A stretch of 64,000 nt of DNA from Agaribacterium sp. ZY112. Its GTDB lineage: Bacteria > Pseudomonadota > Gammaproteobacteria > Pseudomonadales > Cellvibrionaceae. Location of the stretch: NCBI RefSeq assembly GCF_041346925.1, contig NZ_CP166840.1, positions 248,001 to 312,000 on the forward strand. The letters are read 5' to 3'. Below are positions 7,747 through 16,944 of the stretch, piece by piece. The first letter of the stretch is position 1. Each line of letters begins with the position of its first letter. Position numbers and translations under genes: made by a program. The notes beneath the pieces were generated by a model. It was given only the letters and a program-made list of their open reading frames with translations, was not told where the DNA came from and searched no databases.

Positions 7747-9774
7747 ATGTCTTACCTTTTACATAAAAAGGCAGCGGTTTCATTAAGCGCCGCTATTACT
7801 GCAATTATTTGGGGTAATTCGGCCCTAGCGCAAACCCAAACTACAAATGACAAAGAAATCACTGAGCAAGTCATTGTCGTAGGCCGTATGACCAACACCG
7901 AAGTCACTCCCGAAGAGCTTGAAAAGCAACAAGCTATCGACCTTAGTGACATCTTTCGCTACATTCCATCGGTATCGGTAGGCGGCTCTTTAGGTGTTGC
8001 ACAAAAAGTCTATGTGCGCGGTATGGAAGACACCTACCTAAACGTAACAGTTGATGGCGCACCTCAAACGAGCACGATGTTCCACCACATAGGCAGGGTA
8101 AACATTGAACCTGAGTTGTTACAGCAGGTGGAAGTACAAGCCGGTGCCGGTGAAGCAACCAGTGGTGCAGGTGCTATTGGTGGTGCCATTCGCTTTAAAA
8201 CTAAAAGCGCTTCCGACCTACTTTCTGAGGACAGCACCTTCGGTGGCACAGCCAAAGCCACTTACGCCTCCAACAGTAATTCCAGAAAAGGCGTAGCCTC
8301 ACTTTATGGCCGTTTAGGTGATAGCTGGGGCATACTCGGCTCTTATGTAGCAGTAAATAGCGACGACATGGTCGATGGCAATGGCGATGACATTAAAGCA
8401 ACTGGTGCCGAACAGCGCTTAGGTTTTATTAAAGCCGATGGTGGTATTGGTGATCACCAACACCTGAGTTTAAGCTACGAAAACAGAGATGAAAGTGGCG
8501 ACTACGCTCAGCGCCCTAATTGGGACCCAAGCCAACAAACCAATTTCTTCCCGATGGACGTTCAACGCGAAACCAGTGTTGTTAATTACAGCTTGAGCCC
8601 CAACCAAGCCCTTAATTTAGAAACGACCGTTTATTACACCGAGCAGACTTTAGCTCAAGATACGGGCCCAGAAAACTGGGGTACCTACAGTGCTAAAGTT
8701 GAATCCATCGGTACGGATATTCGCAATACCTCACGCTTTGGCAGCAACAGCCTGACCTACGGGGTGGACTACCGCCAAGATAAAGTCACAGGCACTGGCG
8801 ACGGCAAAGGTCTATACCCAGCAAGTAAAGACTCCGAAGAAGGCACCGTAATGGGCGCCTACATTCAGGATCACTGGAGCATCACCGATGCACTATTACT
8901 TAGTGCCGGTGTGCGCTACGACAACTACGACCTAGACCAGAAAAAAGCTGCTTTGGAACCCGGGACCGATACCAAAGTTTCGAGTGATGGCTTTAGCCCC
9001 AATATTGGTTTGAATTTTAAAGCAAACGAATATGTGACTATGAATATCGGTTACGCCGAAGCTATGCGCGGTAAAGAAGTCGGTGATGGTTTCACCCTAG
9101 AGGGCAGTATTATCGCCCCTAACCTTGAGCCAGAAAAAGTTAACAATACCGAACTTGGTATTGAGTACGCCGACGAAAACCTTTTCTTAAGTGCGGCGGT
9201 TTACCAAAGTGAAATCACCGATGTGATTATGGATCAAATTGGCCGTGGTACTTATTATGAAAACGCTGGTAAATTCGAAACCCAAGGTTTAGAACTTGCA
9301 GCAGCATACCAATGGGATTCACTGCGTGTAACAGCTAACTACAGTAAAGAAGACCCACAATTTAACGGCCACGATGTTGAAGGCTACGAAGAGATTGGCC
9401 TGGCAAACAGCCGAGGGGACACTTGGAACTTAGGTGCAAGCTACATTCTTTCTGAAGCATGGGAATTTGAATACCAATTCACTTACACCCAAGACATCAC
9501 CGTCAATACACTTTATCGAGCCAAAGAAATAGGTTGGATAGACGATATTCAGCAAGTTGAGAAGCCCGGCTACCAAGTGCACGACATATTTGTACGCTGG
9601 AAACCTCTTGGCGACAGCCTCAACGTAGACTTAGCGGTACTGAATTTATTTGACGAACACTACCGTGACCAAAGCAGTGTTGCCGACTACGGTAGCGTAC
9701 CTGGCTGGAATATGGTTAAAGGCCTTTATGAGCCCGGCCGCGATGTACGCGCAACCGTAACTTACAACTTCTAA
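7747..9774 (+). CDS. TonB-dependent outer membrane receptor
   Basis: The 675-residue protein begins with a signal peptide ending near ALAQ (about residue 28). A TonB box-like EQVIVVG and a plug domain follow, with DIFRYIPSVSV, KVYVRGMEDTYLNVTVDG and the GAGAIGGAIRFKTK segment. The C-terminus is a 22-strand-type barrel rich in alternating aromatic strands and ends in VTYNF, with the terminal Phe used by the BAM machinery. Plug features are closest in my memory to heme and ferric-siderophore receptors, but the substrate is not proven. A possible but weak Fur-like site lies at 7689-7707 (12 of 19 positions). The flavodoxin/two-component operon upstream and the PepSY-type protein downstream support an iron-acquisition role. 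Confidence 0.92.
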   Translation: MSYLLHKKAAVSLSAAITAIIWGNSALAQTQTTNDKEITEQVIVVGRMTNTEVTPEELEKQQAIDLSDIFRYIPSVSVGGSLGVAQKVYVRGMEDTYLNVTVDGAPQTSTMFHHIGRVNIEPELLQQVEVQAGAGEATSGAGAIGGAIRFKTKSASDLLSEDSTFGGTAKATYASNSNSRKGVASLYGRLGDSWGILGSYVAVNSDDMVDGNGDDIKATGAEQRLGFIKADGGIGDHQHLSLSYENRDESGDYAQRPNWDPSQQTNFFPMDVQRETSVVNYSLSPNQALNLETTVYYTEQTLAQDTGPENWGTYSAKVESIGTDIRNTSRFGSNSLTYGVDYRQDKVTGTGDGKGLYPASKDSEEGTVMGAYIQDHWSITDALLLSAGVRYDNYDLDQKKAALEPGTDTKVSSDGFSPNIGLNFKANEYVTMNIGYAEAMRGKEVGDGFTLEGSIIAPNLEPEKVNNTELGIEYADENLFLSAAVYQSEITDVIMDQIGRGTYYENAGKFETQGLELAAAYQWDSLRVTANYSKEDPQFNGHDVEGYEEIGLANSRGDTWNLGASYILSEAWEFEYQFTYTQDITVNTLYRAKEIGWIDDIQQVEKPGYQVHDIFVRWKPLGDSLNVDLAVLNLFDEHYRDQSSVADYGSVPGWNMVKGLYEPGRDVRATVTYNF

Positions 9775-9803
9775 ACTTCTAAACTTCTTCCTTCAAAGGT
9801 TTA

Positions 9804-9843
9804 AGGAGTGGTGCCGCCCCAAACGGTGCTGCTCCTATTTTTT
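9804..9843 (+). terminator. Rho-independent terminator after the TonB receptor gene
   Basis: The 13-bp stem (9804-9816 with 9824-9836, several G-U pairs, seven-base loop) is followed by A and six T (9838-9843). The T-run touches the ATG of the next gene at 9844, which is an unusual arrangement. Confidence 0.7.
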
Positions 9844-10410
9844 ATGAGATCAAAAACCCGTTTACTGTGGATGCATTTACACAGCTACATCGCCTGTTTT
9901 TTTCTTCCTATTGCTCTACTTTATTTAGCTACCGGGCTTGTTTATATGCTCGGTTATGAGGGAGAAGAAAGTGAATTATTACATCAACCTTTTACACTAG
10001 AGAATAAAACCTGGCCCATCGACGAAGCTAAAGTTAAAGCCGAGCTCGAGCCTTTTATTAAAGAAAATAAACTAGGCCCTTTTCCAACCGACTTTTATAA
10101 CGAAGAGGGAAAATGGTTAAGCTGGTATAGCTACAAAGGCGCCATCACTCTCTTCCCTACTGAAGATCCTGGTGAATACACACTGGAAGTAATTGAACAT
10201 GATTTTTGGAAAAGTTTACTGCTTATCCACAAAAGCTATGCTGGGCCTTTTTTTTGGTACCTAAGCTTTGCCTTTGGTTTAAGCCTCTTATTTAGCCTAA
10301 CAAGCGGTTTGATCATTGCTATAGCAAGCAAAAAATTTAGATCAAACTCTCTAATTAGCTTAGTTATTGGTTGCGCTACTTTATTACTAGCGTATTTACT
10401 AGGAAATTAA
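9844..10410 (+). CDS. PepSY-type inner membrane protein
   Basis: The protein has about 188 residues from the ATG at 9844. An upstream GTG at 9808 lies inside the terminator stem and is less likely. It has an N-terminal membrane helix (LHSYIACFFLPIALLYLATGLVYML), a soluble middle of about 100 residues (EESELLHQPF ... EVIEHDFW) and two C-terminal helices (FWYLSFAFGLSLLFSLTSGLIIA and ISLVIGCATLLLAYLLG). The helix-periplasmic domain-helix plan with HLHSYIA and LLIHKSYAGPFFW resembles PepSY-associated membrane proteins, often beside iron-siderophore receptors and sometimes acting as periplasmic ferric reductase components. The family call is moderate. No good ribosome binding site is visible, so expression may depend on the receptor gene. 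Confidence 0.6.
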   Translation: MRSKTRLLWMHLHSYIACFFLPIALLYLATGLVYMLGYEGEESELLHQPFTLENKTWPIDEAKVKAELEPFIKENKLGPFPTDFYNEEGKWLSWYSYKGAITLFPTEDPGEYTLEVIEHDFWKSLLLIHKSYAGPFFWYLSFAFGLSLLFSLTSGLIIAIASKKFRSNSLISLVIGCATLLLAYLLGN

Positions 10411-10461
10411 CAAGTAAGGCCAGAAAATCTTCGTTCTCTGGCCTTACTAAATCGTTAAAGA

Positions 10462-12087
10462 TTAGTCACAGCCACTATTAAAACGCTGCCCACCTTCTTC
10501 CCAAGTACACTGACCATCAATGCACTGGTATAAGTTATTATCAAATTGATTCGTTGCGTGATCAAAAATCTTAAACCAACCACCATCATCCCAAACGGCC
10601 GTAGCCTGATTTTTTTCAGAGGCAAATTCCGCATCAAACTTTTGATACCAGTAGCGAATATTATTACAGTTCATCGCTTGATAACGCGAGCCCCAGCCGC
10701 TGCCCCACTCACCAATATAAATCGGCATATTATTGCCCACACTAGTCGACCACTGGATCATAAGATCCATGGGCTCATAAATATGGCTATCAGTCCAGTT
10801 ATCGTTGTAATCACCTTGATGATTACCGTGGAAAGACCAGGGGTTGTAGTGATGGAAGGTAGCCATCAGATAAGGATCTTCACCTCTACCCACGTCATCA
10901 AGATGAGGCCAAGTCTCAGCCATCTCGTGAGCACCAAACCAGCGGTTACCGCCGATTAAAATAATACGCTTAGGATCAAGTTCACGAATTTTACGATAGG
11001 CCTTACCCGTCATATCACGTAAAGCGGCAGGGTCCATACCTTCATTACTACCGGTAGATTTATGCGGCTCATTTAAAATTTCATAAGTCAGACGGTAATC
11101 TCTATCAATATATAAATCGGCAATATCACTCCAGAGTCGCTCTAGCATAACCGCATTTTCTTGATCCTTAAGCCCCTTTTCATGGTGCGCATTAATAACA
11201 ACATGCATACCCGATAGTGACAGGGCGTAATCAATGGTTGCTGTAATTTCCGCTAAACGAGGGTGTTGACGATTAATTTGACCATTATTAGCACTTGTTA
11301 ATAGATTCGAGCCATCAATACTTTCCGTCCACGTGATGGGGATACGTACATTTCGATGCCCTAAAGCATAATAGGCATCTATTTTTGCTTTAGCTGCCGT
11401 AAACGTACGTGGATGCTGATCACTTTCAAACATTTGACCTAAATTAAAACCTTTGCCCATTGCTTCTATCGCAACATGCGCTGTAATGCCTGCAGGCTCT
11501 GGCGAGTTTGAAGGGATAGGACTTGGTGAAGATTCAGGTGAGGGGCTAATGACAGGCGAAGGACTTACACTTGACACAGGGCTTGGGCTTAGTGAAGGAC
11601 TAGGAGTCGGAGTAAGGCTAGGTATAACACTTGGTTCAGGACTTGGCATGACAGAAGAGCCACACAACTCGCCATTTAAACGAAACTCATTTACCTGCAC
11701 CGCTTTTGATGAACTTTTATTTATTAGAAAACCAAAGTTTGAACTGCCATTAACAGCAATTCGCCCATTCCATGAATTTGATTTATTAGCAGCTTCTATA
11801 TTTTTACCACTATTACTAAAGTTTGCATTCCAACCGTTAGCAAACGTTTCACCTTCACCGAGTTGCCACTGCAATTCGTAGCCATTAATACTTTCAATAC
11901 CTGTATTGTTAATGCTAATGTTAATTTGCGCGCCACTATTCCACTCATTAGTAATTGTGTAATCAACATCACATGATAATGCACTGCTTACGCCACTAAA
12001 CAACAGAGTACTTAGGCCTACAAGCGCCGTGATAGGTTTAAGCCGTCTACGATGACAAATATCCGATATAACAAGCTTCTTTTCCAT
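10462..12087 (-). CDS. Secreted endoglucanase: CBM2, Ser-Pro linker, GH5 catalytic domain
   Basis: Translation most likely starts at 12087 (MEKKLVISD), behind AAGGAT about eight bases upstream. The longer frame to 12222 adds an unlikely hydrophobic leader. Residues 1-37 form a signal peptide. Residues about 39-142 are a CBM2 cellulose-binding module (terminal Cys pair, conserved Trp and WNGRI). Residues 147-198 are a Pro/Ser linker. The rest is a GH5 (clan GH-A) domain with the RIPITW strand, acid/base Glu340 in YEILNEP and nucleophile Glu460 in YIGEWG. GH5 enzymes hydrolyse beta-1,4-glucans or mannans by a retaining mechanism. The CBM2 favours cellulose, but substrate within GH5 is inferred only. 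The gene is monocistronic. Confidence 0.93.
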   Translation of the reverse strand: MEKKLVISDICHRRRLKPITALVGLSTLLFSGVSSALSCDVDYTITNEWNSGAQINISINNTGIESINGYELQWQLGEGETFANGWNANFSNSGKNIEAANKSNSWNGRIAVNGSSNFGFLINKSSSKAVQVNEFRLNGELCGSSVMPSPEPSVIPSLTPTPSPSLSPSPVSSVSPSPVISPSPESSPSPIPSNSPEPAGITAHVAIEAMGKGFNLGQMFESDQHPRTFTAAKAKIDAYYALGHRNVRIPITWTESIDGSNLLTSANNGQINRQHPRLAEITATIDYALSLSGMHVVINAHHEKGLKDQENAVMLERLWSDIADLYIDRDYRLTYEILNEPHKSTGSNEGMDPAALRDMTGKAYRKIRELDPKRIILIGGNRWFGAHEMAETWPHLDDVGRGEDPYLMATFHHYNPWSFHGNHQGDYNDNWTDSHIYEPMDLMIQWSTSVGNNMPIYIGEWGSGWGSRYQAMNCNNIRYWYQKFDAEFASEKNQATAVWDDGGWFKIFDHATNQFDNNLYQCIDGQCTWEEGGQRFNSGCD

Positions 12088-12375
12088 TATTTTTATCCTT
12101 AAAGTTTGCATGAAAGTCATACGACTTATCCATACTACAAACTTAATGCATACAAAAAGTGCAAATAAGCACAGATTAATAGTTAAAATAATAAAATTCG
12201 TAGAATATGTGAAAGCCTTCAAAAAAACTCAAGGCGAAGCCCTAAGTAAAGCAAAGCCTAGTACGCACCAACAGACAAACACTAGATACTTTTAAGGGCT
12301 AATAGGTGGGACCAATTCTTTACGAGATAATGGCTAAGAGCAAGGCGCAGATATTAAGGCTCATTAATTTAACCG

Positions 12376-13179
12376 CTACTCACCAAGTAAACGTAAAACA
12401 CCTTTAGCTTGCTCGTTAGCCTGAACCCTAAGCGCAATAGCCACTTCAGATTGAATTTGATTAGCGCTTAGCTCAGAGATCTCTTTAGCAAGATCGGCAT
12501 CTTGAATCCGTGAGCGCGAACTTACCGCTTCTAACTCACGACTAAACAAGCCATCAATCGAAGACTCTAAGCGATTAGTTTGAGCGCCAATTTGAGAGTT
12601 AGAGTTATCCACCTCAGTTTGAACATCATCAACAATACTAAGGGCTTGCTGGGCCGAAGCCACACTTGAAAGATCGATGTTTTCGAAATCAAGCTCTTCT
12701 AAGCTTTGCTCAAAATTAGCCAAGCTAATGTCAATTTCGGCACCCTCATCACTGCCTAAAACAATACTGACACTTTGGTTCGTATTTAAAATAGTCTGCC
12801 CATTAAAACTGGTGTTCTTAACACTACTTTGGATCTCGGCTTTAAGCTCTTGAGCCTCTGTATTTAAAGCACCTCTATCTGATTCACTCAGCACCCCGTT
12901 AGATGCCTGTAAAGCCAATTCACGAATGCGATCAAGGCCTTGCGTAATATTTTCAAAAGCGCCACCAGCAACCTGCAAATAACTGATACCGTCATTCGCA
13001 TTGCGCCCCGCTTGTGATTGTTCCTGGATCTCCGTGCTTAAACGATTGGAAATAACCAAGCCAGCGGCATCATCTGCGGCAGAGTTAATATGGCTGCCAG
13101 AAGCAATACGCTCAGAAGTCTGCTGGATATTATTCGCCGTCTGTGTAAGCGTATTTGATCCGATAGTATTAATAGCCAT
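12376..13179 (-). CDS. Flagellin (short form)
   Basis: The 267-residue protein shows the flagellin N-terminal D0/D1 signature (INTIGSNTLTQTANNIQQ, ERIASGSHINSAADDAAGL) and the C-terminal signature (DADLAKEISELSANQIQSEVA, ANEQAKGVLRLLG). The central region is short, with little or no D2/D3 variable domain. Such proteins build the flagellar filament outside the cell. No other flagellar, chaperone or glycosylation gene is nearby, so this is an isolated copy, perhaps a secondary flagellin. The intergenic region upstream has no clear sigma28 or sigma54 promoter in the right orientation. Confidence 0.93.
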   Translation of the reverse strand: MAINTIGSNTLTQTANNIQQTSERIASGSHINSAADDAAGLVISNRLSTEIQEQSQAGRNANDGISYLQVAGGAFENITQGLDRIRELALQASNGVLSESDRGALNTEAQELKAEIQSSVKNTSFNGQTILNTNQSVSIVLGSDEGAEIDISLANFEQSLEELDFENIDLSSVASAQQALSIVDDVQTEVDNSNSQIGAQTNRLESSIDGLFSRELEAVSSRSRIQDADLAKEISELSANQIQSEVAIALRVQANEQAKGVLRLLGE

Positions 13180-13398
13180 AAAGCATCACCCTATAAGACA
13201 AGTAGCGACTAAAAATAGGGCGTTAATCACCCAAGAACAGCCAAACAAAATAGAACGCTAATCCGCAAGCTTACGCCGATAGTAAAGTGAATAGAAAGGG
13301 TATTAATTTATTAAAAAAAACTGCTAAGACGTTTTGGTTATGTATACCCCCTTAGCATGAGAACAATAGGGCAATAAGCTCCGATCTTCTGAACAGAT

Positions 13399-13722
13399 CT
13401 AACGTTTTAACGTTATCGACTTCACCCCTTCAGCTTTCCAAAACACAGCGCAGGTGTTTAAGCTTTCAGCCTCGACTCTAAGTCCATTTAAATAAGCATG
13501 ACGAACCAGATCAAACAAAGCCATACCGCCTGGCGCACTTAAATCTATAGCGTAAGCCTTATGCTCATTACAACGCGCAGGCTCTTTTAACTCACTAGAA
13601 AGCTGAAAAAGAACAGCTTCAGAGGGCGTCATAGCTTTAATCATTACAACCTCGCCAGACCAAGAAGCAGCCAGTACCGATGATGTTCCAAATAAAAAAA
13701 CTAATGCCAACAATAGTTTCAC
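13399..13722 (-). CDS. Small secreted protein, array member 1
   Basis: A GGAGG lies directly against an ATG at 13728, but a GTG two codons later (13722) has the correct six-base spacing. The GTG start gives MKLLLALVFLFGTSSVLA, a clean signal peptide. The mature part of about 88 residues has one Cys before the middle (EPARCNEH), a helix-like stretch (MALFDLVRHAYLNGLRV) and a second Cys near the end. The same plan (signal peptide, beta-rich start, Cys, a helix with small residues and 'A..G', a closing Cys and beta strand) recurs in ten other genes up to 20541. The function is unknown; export to the periplasm or beyond is likely. Confidence 0.75.
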   Translation of the reverse strand: MKLLLALVFLFGTSSVLAASWSGEVVMIKAMTPSEAVLFQLSSELKEPARCNEHKAYAIDLSAPGGMALFDLVRHAYLNGLRVEAESLNTCAVFWKAEGVKSITLKR

Positions 13723-13830
13723 CGCCATCCTCCGAAAGTTAAAAACGCTATAAACCTACAGGCCATACTTAACACATAACTACCACACCAACTCATAGCA
13801 ATGAGACAAGAAGCCGAAAAGTCACTATGA

Positions 13831-14175
13831 TTACTTCAAACCAATACTTATAACACTGCACGGTGTAAATACAACACCAGGGCAGTGATTAGTATCACCA
13901 CTATTATCACTGTAATAAAACCAAACATTCTTTCCTGTAGCTTTAGCATGAAGAGCTGCTGAAAGTAAGGCGCTATTATTATTTCTTATAGCAACATAGC
14001 CACCTGAACACTCAGCAGATAATTCACTACTCACTTTTAAACATGTCACTCCAGAGTTAGGTGAATCTTGACCACCATTAACCAATATACGAGTAATATT
14101 TGTATCACCAATCACGATAGATTCAGCCCAAGAAAAGCTGCTAAGCACCAGAGCCAAGAAAATAGAATACTTCAT
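13831..14175 (-). CDS. Small secreted protein, array member 2
   Basis: The 114-residue protein has a signal peptide (MKYSIFLALVLSSFSWA). Its mature chain carries four Cys and the array's central helix (ALLSAALHAKATGKNVWFYY), followed by CPGVVFTPC and a final strand ISIGL. The helix with the 'A..A..GK' ending and a following beta strand align by eye with the neighbouring family members. No catalytic motif is apparent. It lies about 100 bases from its neighbours with an AT-rich leader, so it could have its own promoter. The function is not recognised. Confidence 0.72.
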   Translation of the reverse strand: MKYSIFLALVLSSFSWAESIVIGDTNITRILVNGGQDSPNSGVTCLKVSSELSAECSGGYVAIRNNNSALLSAALHAKATGKNVWFYYSDNSGDTNHCPGVVFTPCSVISIGLK

Positions 14176-14263
14176 AAAACACCAACAAACTTAAACACTA
14201 TAAAAAAATAAACAGTACAGCAAGCTAACGAGCAACACTCAAAAACAGCATAATAAGTATTTA

Positions 14264-14830
14264 CTAGCAACGCCCAGACGCTTGATCAACTTTAACTAAT
14301 AATGCTTGTAACTCCAACTTTAAGGCCTGCTTTACTTCATCAGCTTCCGCCTTAGATTTATCTAGAGAAATAGTGGAAGCCGCTCTATCACTGAGCCACT
14401 CACACGAACGCCCCCCATCATCAAAGTTAGTTTCTAAGCTCCAGTAAGCATACATCTGATCATCACTACCAGGCTCTAAAGTAAACCCATATTTTTTTAC
14501 TATCAGACTAAACCCGCTTACATAGCCGATACTGGTTTGACTGAGCGCCGACAAAACTTCGTCTTTAGCACTAAAACCCGCTTTAACAGCGCTAGCATCA
14601 ATCTCTTTAGCGATGCCTTCATCTATCGCAACACCAATGGCGATACCCATGGCGCCCATAGATGAACTGAGCATTAAGCCCGCCCCAGCACCTTTACCAG
14701 AAAACCTAATGCGATCCGGCTCTGCTATAGAGACATCAGCTTTAATCGATTTTTCACCGGGAAAGCCAGAGCAAGCACTTAAAAAAACGCTTAAAATAGT
14801 CGAGAGAAAAAAGAATCGAGACAACCCCAT
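14264..14830 (-). CDS. Lipoprotein within the small-secreted-protein array
   Basis: Translation from 14830 (MGLSRFFFLS), preceded by GAGG seven bases upstream, is preferred over an upstream ATG at 14908. The lipobox LSAC at about residues 17-20 predicts lipidation. The mature protein (about 170 residues) has a Gly-rich hydrophobic stretch (GKGAGAGLMLSSSMGAMGIAIGVAIDEG) that could insert in or cross a membrane, followed by a mixed alpha/beta domain with a Cys pair. It differs from the surrounding small proteins in length and pattern. I know no named family for it; its place inside the array suggests a shared process. Confidence 0.75.
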   Translation of the reverse strand: MGLSRFFFLSTILSVFLSACSGFPGEKSIKADVSIAEPDRIRFSGKGAGAGLMLSSSMGAMGIAIGVAIDEGIAKEIDASAVKAGFSAKDEVLSALSQTSIGYVSGFSLIVKKYGFTLEPGSDDQMYAYWSLETNFDDGGRSCEWLSDRAASTISLDKSKAEADEVKQALKLELQALLVKVDQASGRC

Positions 14831-14922
14831 AACAACCTCAATTAAAAACCTATTAAACACAAACACGCGCCTAAGAAAAGCATTCAAAGGCGCGCTCACC
14901 GCTTTCATAGAAACTACGTCAA

Positions 14923-15240
14923 CTAGGGGTTGTAAACGTAATTAATCCTACAACGACTACCATTCATGGAGCTCGTTACCGCCTGAATACATACCCTATT
15001 ATTTTGAGCTTTTTCTGCAAGAAGAAAACTCATCACATAATCTTTATTATTTGAGTCATGCTTTAAATAAAATCCACCTGGGCACAAAGAAGGATTCTCC
15101 TCATACTCAACCCAAATACCATAGGTATCATTACCATTAGCCCATATTCTAAATGTATCGATAGGACCACAAAACTTTTGCGTGTCAGCTACAGATTGAA
15201 ATGACAAAAAAAGAAATAAGAACGCAGAAATAAACTTCAT
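14923..15240 (-). CDS. Small secreted protein, array member 3
   Basis: The 105-residue protein has a signal peptide (MKFISAFLFLFLSFQSVA). The mature part has four Cys: one just after cleavage, one in SLCPGGFYL, one after the central helix (VMSFLLAEKAQNNRVC) and one near the end (RCRINYVY). The overall plan matches the array family, ending in a short beta strand INYVY. The gene lies between the lipoprotein and the hydrolase on the same strand. The function is unknown. Confidence 0.72.
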   Translation of the reverse strand: MKFISAFLFLFLSFQSVADTQKFCGPIDTFRIWANGNDTYGIWVEYEENPSLCPGGFYLKHDSNNKDYVMSFLLAEKAQNNRVCIQAVTSSMNGSRCRINYVYNP

Positions 15241-15318
15241 AAAACACCTAAGTCAGTAAAAAACATACAAGCATGCGAGGAGTCATTACCATCAAAAAGA
15301 CCTTACATAGCCAAAACT

Positions 15319-16860
15319 CTAATTAAGAATTAAAGAAATAACAGGAACAAGCCATGGATAGTTATAAGTATCACTAATAGCCATATCATATAAATCACTA
15401 ATATTGCTGGACATTGCCCCACCCACACCATACTCGGACATGTGAAAATCATTTACACCGTTAGCAACAACCACGTCAAAGGGGCTTTGAGATAAGTCAA
15501 CAGGGGAAACAGTGTCAACTGGAACCGTATTAATAGCCAAAGCACTTAATGTTGGTATAAAGCACGAGCTTTCTCGATGCACTTCAATTCCATCACTGTA
15601 TGGATTTGGCCATGTTTCACTAAGCACATCACCTAATCGCTCACCAAGCTGTTTAGGTACATCTACAGTCGAACAAGGGATGTCATCTAAATGAGGCGCC
15701 CACTCCCAATAGATAGTTTTTTCGTACTTGTCCGTTCCGTCACCAAACGACAATTCTTCGCTTGCATCTTGGTAATCCATCCTCCCCCAAAACATAACAG
15801 GACCTGAGTTCGGACGCGCTTGGTGTACATTCAGCCAAAGCTTGTTATAGCTATTAACACTATCTGAGTGAGACTTATAATATAAGTACTTATCACCGGT
15901 TACCCCGGCTTGATACCCTCCACTTATTGAACCATTCGCGATGGCGGAATTAGTTTTTGTGTTTTTAGGAAAGCCCAAAGCAGCCAGCTCAGCCTGAAGC
16001 GCAAGCCCTAGAGAATGCATTTCATTACCATATAGTTTGTTTTGTATAAGTAACTGCTTGCCTGCATTCGAATCAATACTCTCAGTAATCAAAAGCTGCG
16101 CTGTGGTAATAGTCGACTTAGCTTTTCTCAACTCTTCATGAGCCGTTTCACTCAAGAGTAAATCATGGTTAAAAGCGAAATCATCAACAAGCCACTCACC
16201 TATATCCATCAATTTGTCTGATAACCAACCTGTATTATCAGCCTTGGCTCTCTCCGTAGCATCTCTTAGGAAGATTGGAACATACTGAAGAGAAAGAGGA
16301 ACATGCGCACCTAAATGAGGAGAATCATATGAAATATAATGGCTTACATTATGAACCACCCCCTGCTGCTCCATAGTAGTCAGCGCATACCTAGCGACAA
16401 CGCCGCCCAAACTCAAACCAACCAACACCACTTCCTGATTAGAAGTACGAAGCGATTCAATTTTCTTTATTGCTTGAACTAAGGCCAAACCTTTATTTTG
16501 AAGATAATCTTCATTGTTATTAGAAAAATCAAAATACACAACATCGACATTTGAAGCCTTGGCCTTATCTAGCAAATCCCGAGGGATATTACCTAGCCCC
16601 AGCGGTTCTAATCCCTCGGAAAAATCTAAATCGTAGGGCCCCACCACATAGAGAATTCTATTCAGATTAGCCCCGTTATCAGCAGGCACTATCTTTACAT
16701 CTAAAGAACCAAAATCAACATAGGACTCTTTTGCATCAACTGAACACCCAGACGGATCGTAAAAATCCGCTACATTTTCACAGGTACCAGAGTGAGCCTT
16801 TAAAGCCACCAAAAACAAGCAAAGCCCAACAAAGCTAAAAACCTTTAATAAAAACCTCAT
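15319..16860 (-). CDS. Secreted alpha/beta-hydrolase (lipase/esterase-like)
   Basis: The 513-residue protein starts at 16860 behind a GGGGGA ribosome binding site and has a signal peptide (MRFLLKVFSFVGLCLFLVALKAHS). The nucleophile elbow GLSLGGVVARYAL places the catalytic Ser at residue 150. An oxyanion-type strand (ILYVVGPYDLDF) and a following strand with SYDSPHLGAH are consistent with a lipase or PGAP1/DUF676-like fold. The catalytic Asp and His are not assigned with certainty; YDSPHLGAH and NDFHMSEYGVGG are candidates. Cys near both ends suggest disulfides. It sits in the middle of the small-protein array on the same strand as most members, so a joint function (enzyme plus binding proteins) is possible but unproven. 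Confidence 0.8.
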   Translation of the reverse strand: MRFLLKVFSFVGLCLFLVALKAHSGTCENVADFYDPSGCSVDAKESYVDFGSLDVKIVPADNGANLNRILYVVGPYDLDFSEGLEPLGLGNIPRDLLDKAKASNVDVVYFDFSNNNEDYLQNKGLALVQAIKKIESLRTSNQEVVLVGLSLGGVVARYALTTMEQQGVVHNVSHYISYDSPHLGAHVPLSLQYVPIFLRDATERAKADNTGWLSDKLMDIGEWLVDDFAFNHDLLLSETAHEELRKAKSTITTAQLLITESIDSNAGKQLLIQNKLYGNEMHSLGLALQAELAALGFPKNTKTNSAIANGSISGGYQAGVTGDKYLYYKSHSDSVNSYNKLWLNVHQARPNSGPVMFWGRMDYQDASEELSFGDGTDKYEKTIYWEWAPHLDDIPCSTVDVPKQLGERLGDVLSETWPNPYSDGIEVHRESSCFIPTLSALAINTVPVDTVSPVDLSQSPFDVVVANGVNDFHMSEYGVGGAMSSNISDLYDMAISDTYNYPWLVPVISLILN

Positions 16861-16944
16861 ACATCCCCCTAAATGAAACCATTAATCCGAAACAACAAGA
16901 CCACCTAACTATAACACCCGGCCCAACAAACAAAGATCTATTAC

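Noticed and set aside
8064..8296. Several ORFs antisense to or overlapping the TonB receptor
   Set aside because: All are contained in the receptor's coding sequence and follow its codon structure.
11453..11881. Gly/Leu/Glu-rich ORF antisense to the GH5 linker
   Set aside because: Its odd composition is the reverse reading of the Ser/Pro linker of the cellulase gene.
13180..13330. sigma28 promoter for the flagellin
   Set aside because: GCCGATAG occurs near 13274 but on the plus strand, pointing away from the gene, and its -35 spacing is wrong; no minus-strand match was found.
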